Below are positions 63,925 through 64,000 of a stretch of 64,000 nucleotides of DNA, one piece after another. This DNA is from Lichenibacterium ramalinae. GTDB taxonomy: Bacteria; Pseudomonadota; Alphaproteobacteria; Rhizobiales; Beijerinckiaceae. Below the pieces are notes generated by a model. The model had not been told where the DNA came from, did no database searches, and was given only the letters and a program-made list of their open reading frames with translations. The translations under genes and the position numbers were made by a program. The stretch is taken from contig NZ_QYBC01000022.1 in assembly GCF_004137085.1 (NCBI RefSeq), positions 34,956-98,955 of the forward strand, written 5' to 3'. The number at the start of each line of letters is the position of its first letter. Positions within the stretch are counted from its first letter, which is position 1.

Positions 63925-64000
<76 letters not shown>

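Overview
The window is very GC-rich, with short intergenic gaps, many 4-base ATGA/GTGA gene overlaps and frequent GTG/TTG starts. Together with clpS-clpA, DUF1489, DUF599, an Mrp/ApbC ATPase and alphaproteobacterial-style envelope genes, this points to an alphaproteobacterium, most likely of the Hyphomicrobiales (Methylobacterium/Lichenibacterium-like). That placement is inferred from gene content and composition only.

Positions 1-16,700 hold an almost entirely minus-strand surface locus. An RTX (calcium-binding nonapeptide) protein comes first, ends in a strong terminator, and is followed by a glycosyltransferase, a 2-oxoglutarate/Fe(II) oxygenase, a type I secretion ABC transporter with its HlyD-type adaptor, a sulfotransferase, a GT4-GT2 fusion, a coiled-coil protein and two more glycosyltransferases. 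A plus-strand GT2 gene enters from the left edge. The simplest reading is a secreted, probably glycosylated RTX surface protein or coat with its exporter and decorating enzymes.

Positions 16,967-24,106 are a plus-strand operon that starts with CDP-glucose synthesis (rfbF, rfbG). It continues with a TylC3/NovU-like C-methyltransferase, an RmlC-type epimerase, a DegT-type aminotransferase, a CmcI-like methyltransferase/hydroxylase and a PglD-like acyltransferase. This suggests a branched, N-acylated CDP-deoxyaminosugar. The end of this operon and the following minus-strand glycosyltransferase (about 22.6-25.3 kb) are clearly more AT-rich than the rest.

Positions 25,395-32,385 carry two paralogous acyltransferase-3 membrane proteins, a GT4, an FkbH-like HAD protein with an unusual C-terminal extension, a further GT2-like gene and a small methyltransferase. 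Positions 33,020-40,154 hold an M23 peptidase, a hypothetical gene, gmd and an rmd-like reductase (GDP-D-rhamnose route), a methyltransferase with three N-terminal NPDV modules and a phosphomannomutase-type enzyme.

From 40,292 onward the content becomes housekeeping and envelope genes: an orphan TRAP binding protein, mrp, clpA/clpS, a SPOR-containing D,D-carboxypeptidase, a J-domain protein next to a VWA protein, a membrane protein, DUF1489, an L,D-transpeptidase, a TetR-controlled RND efflux operon with a clear operator palindrome, LysR, GST, DUF599, YdcF, a secreted protein, a GH25 lipoprotein, a polysaccharide deacetylase and, at the right edge, an initiator tRNA-fMet lacking only its first base.
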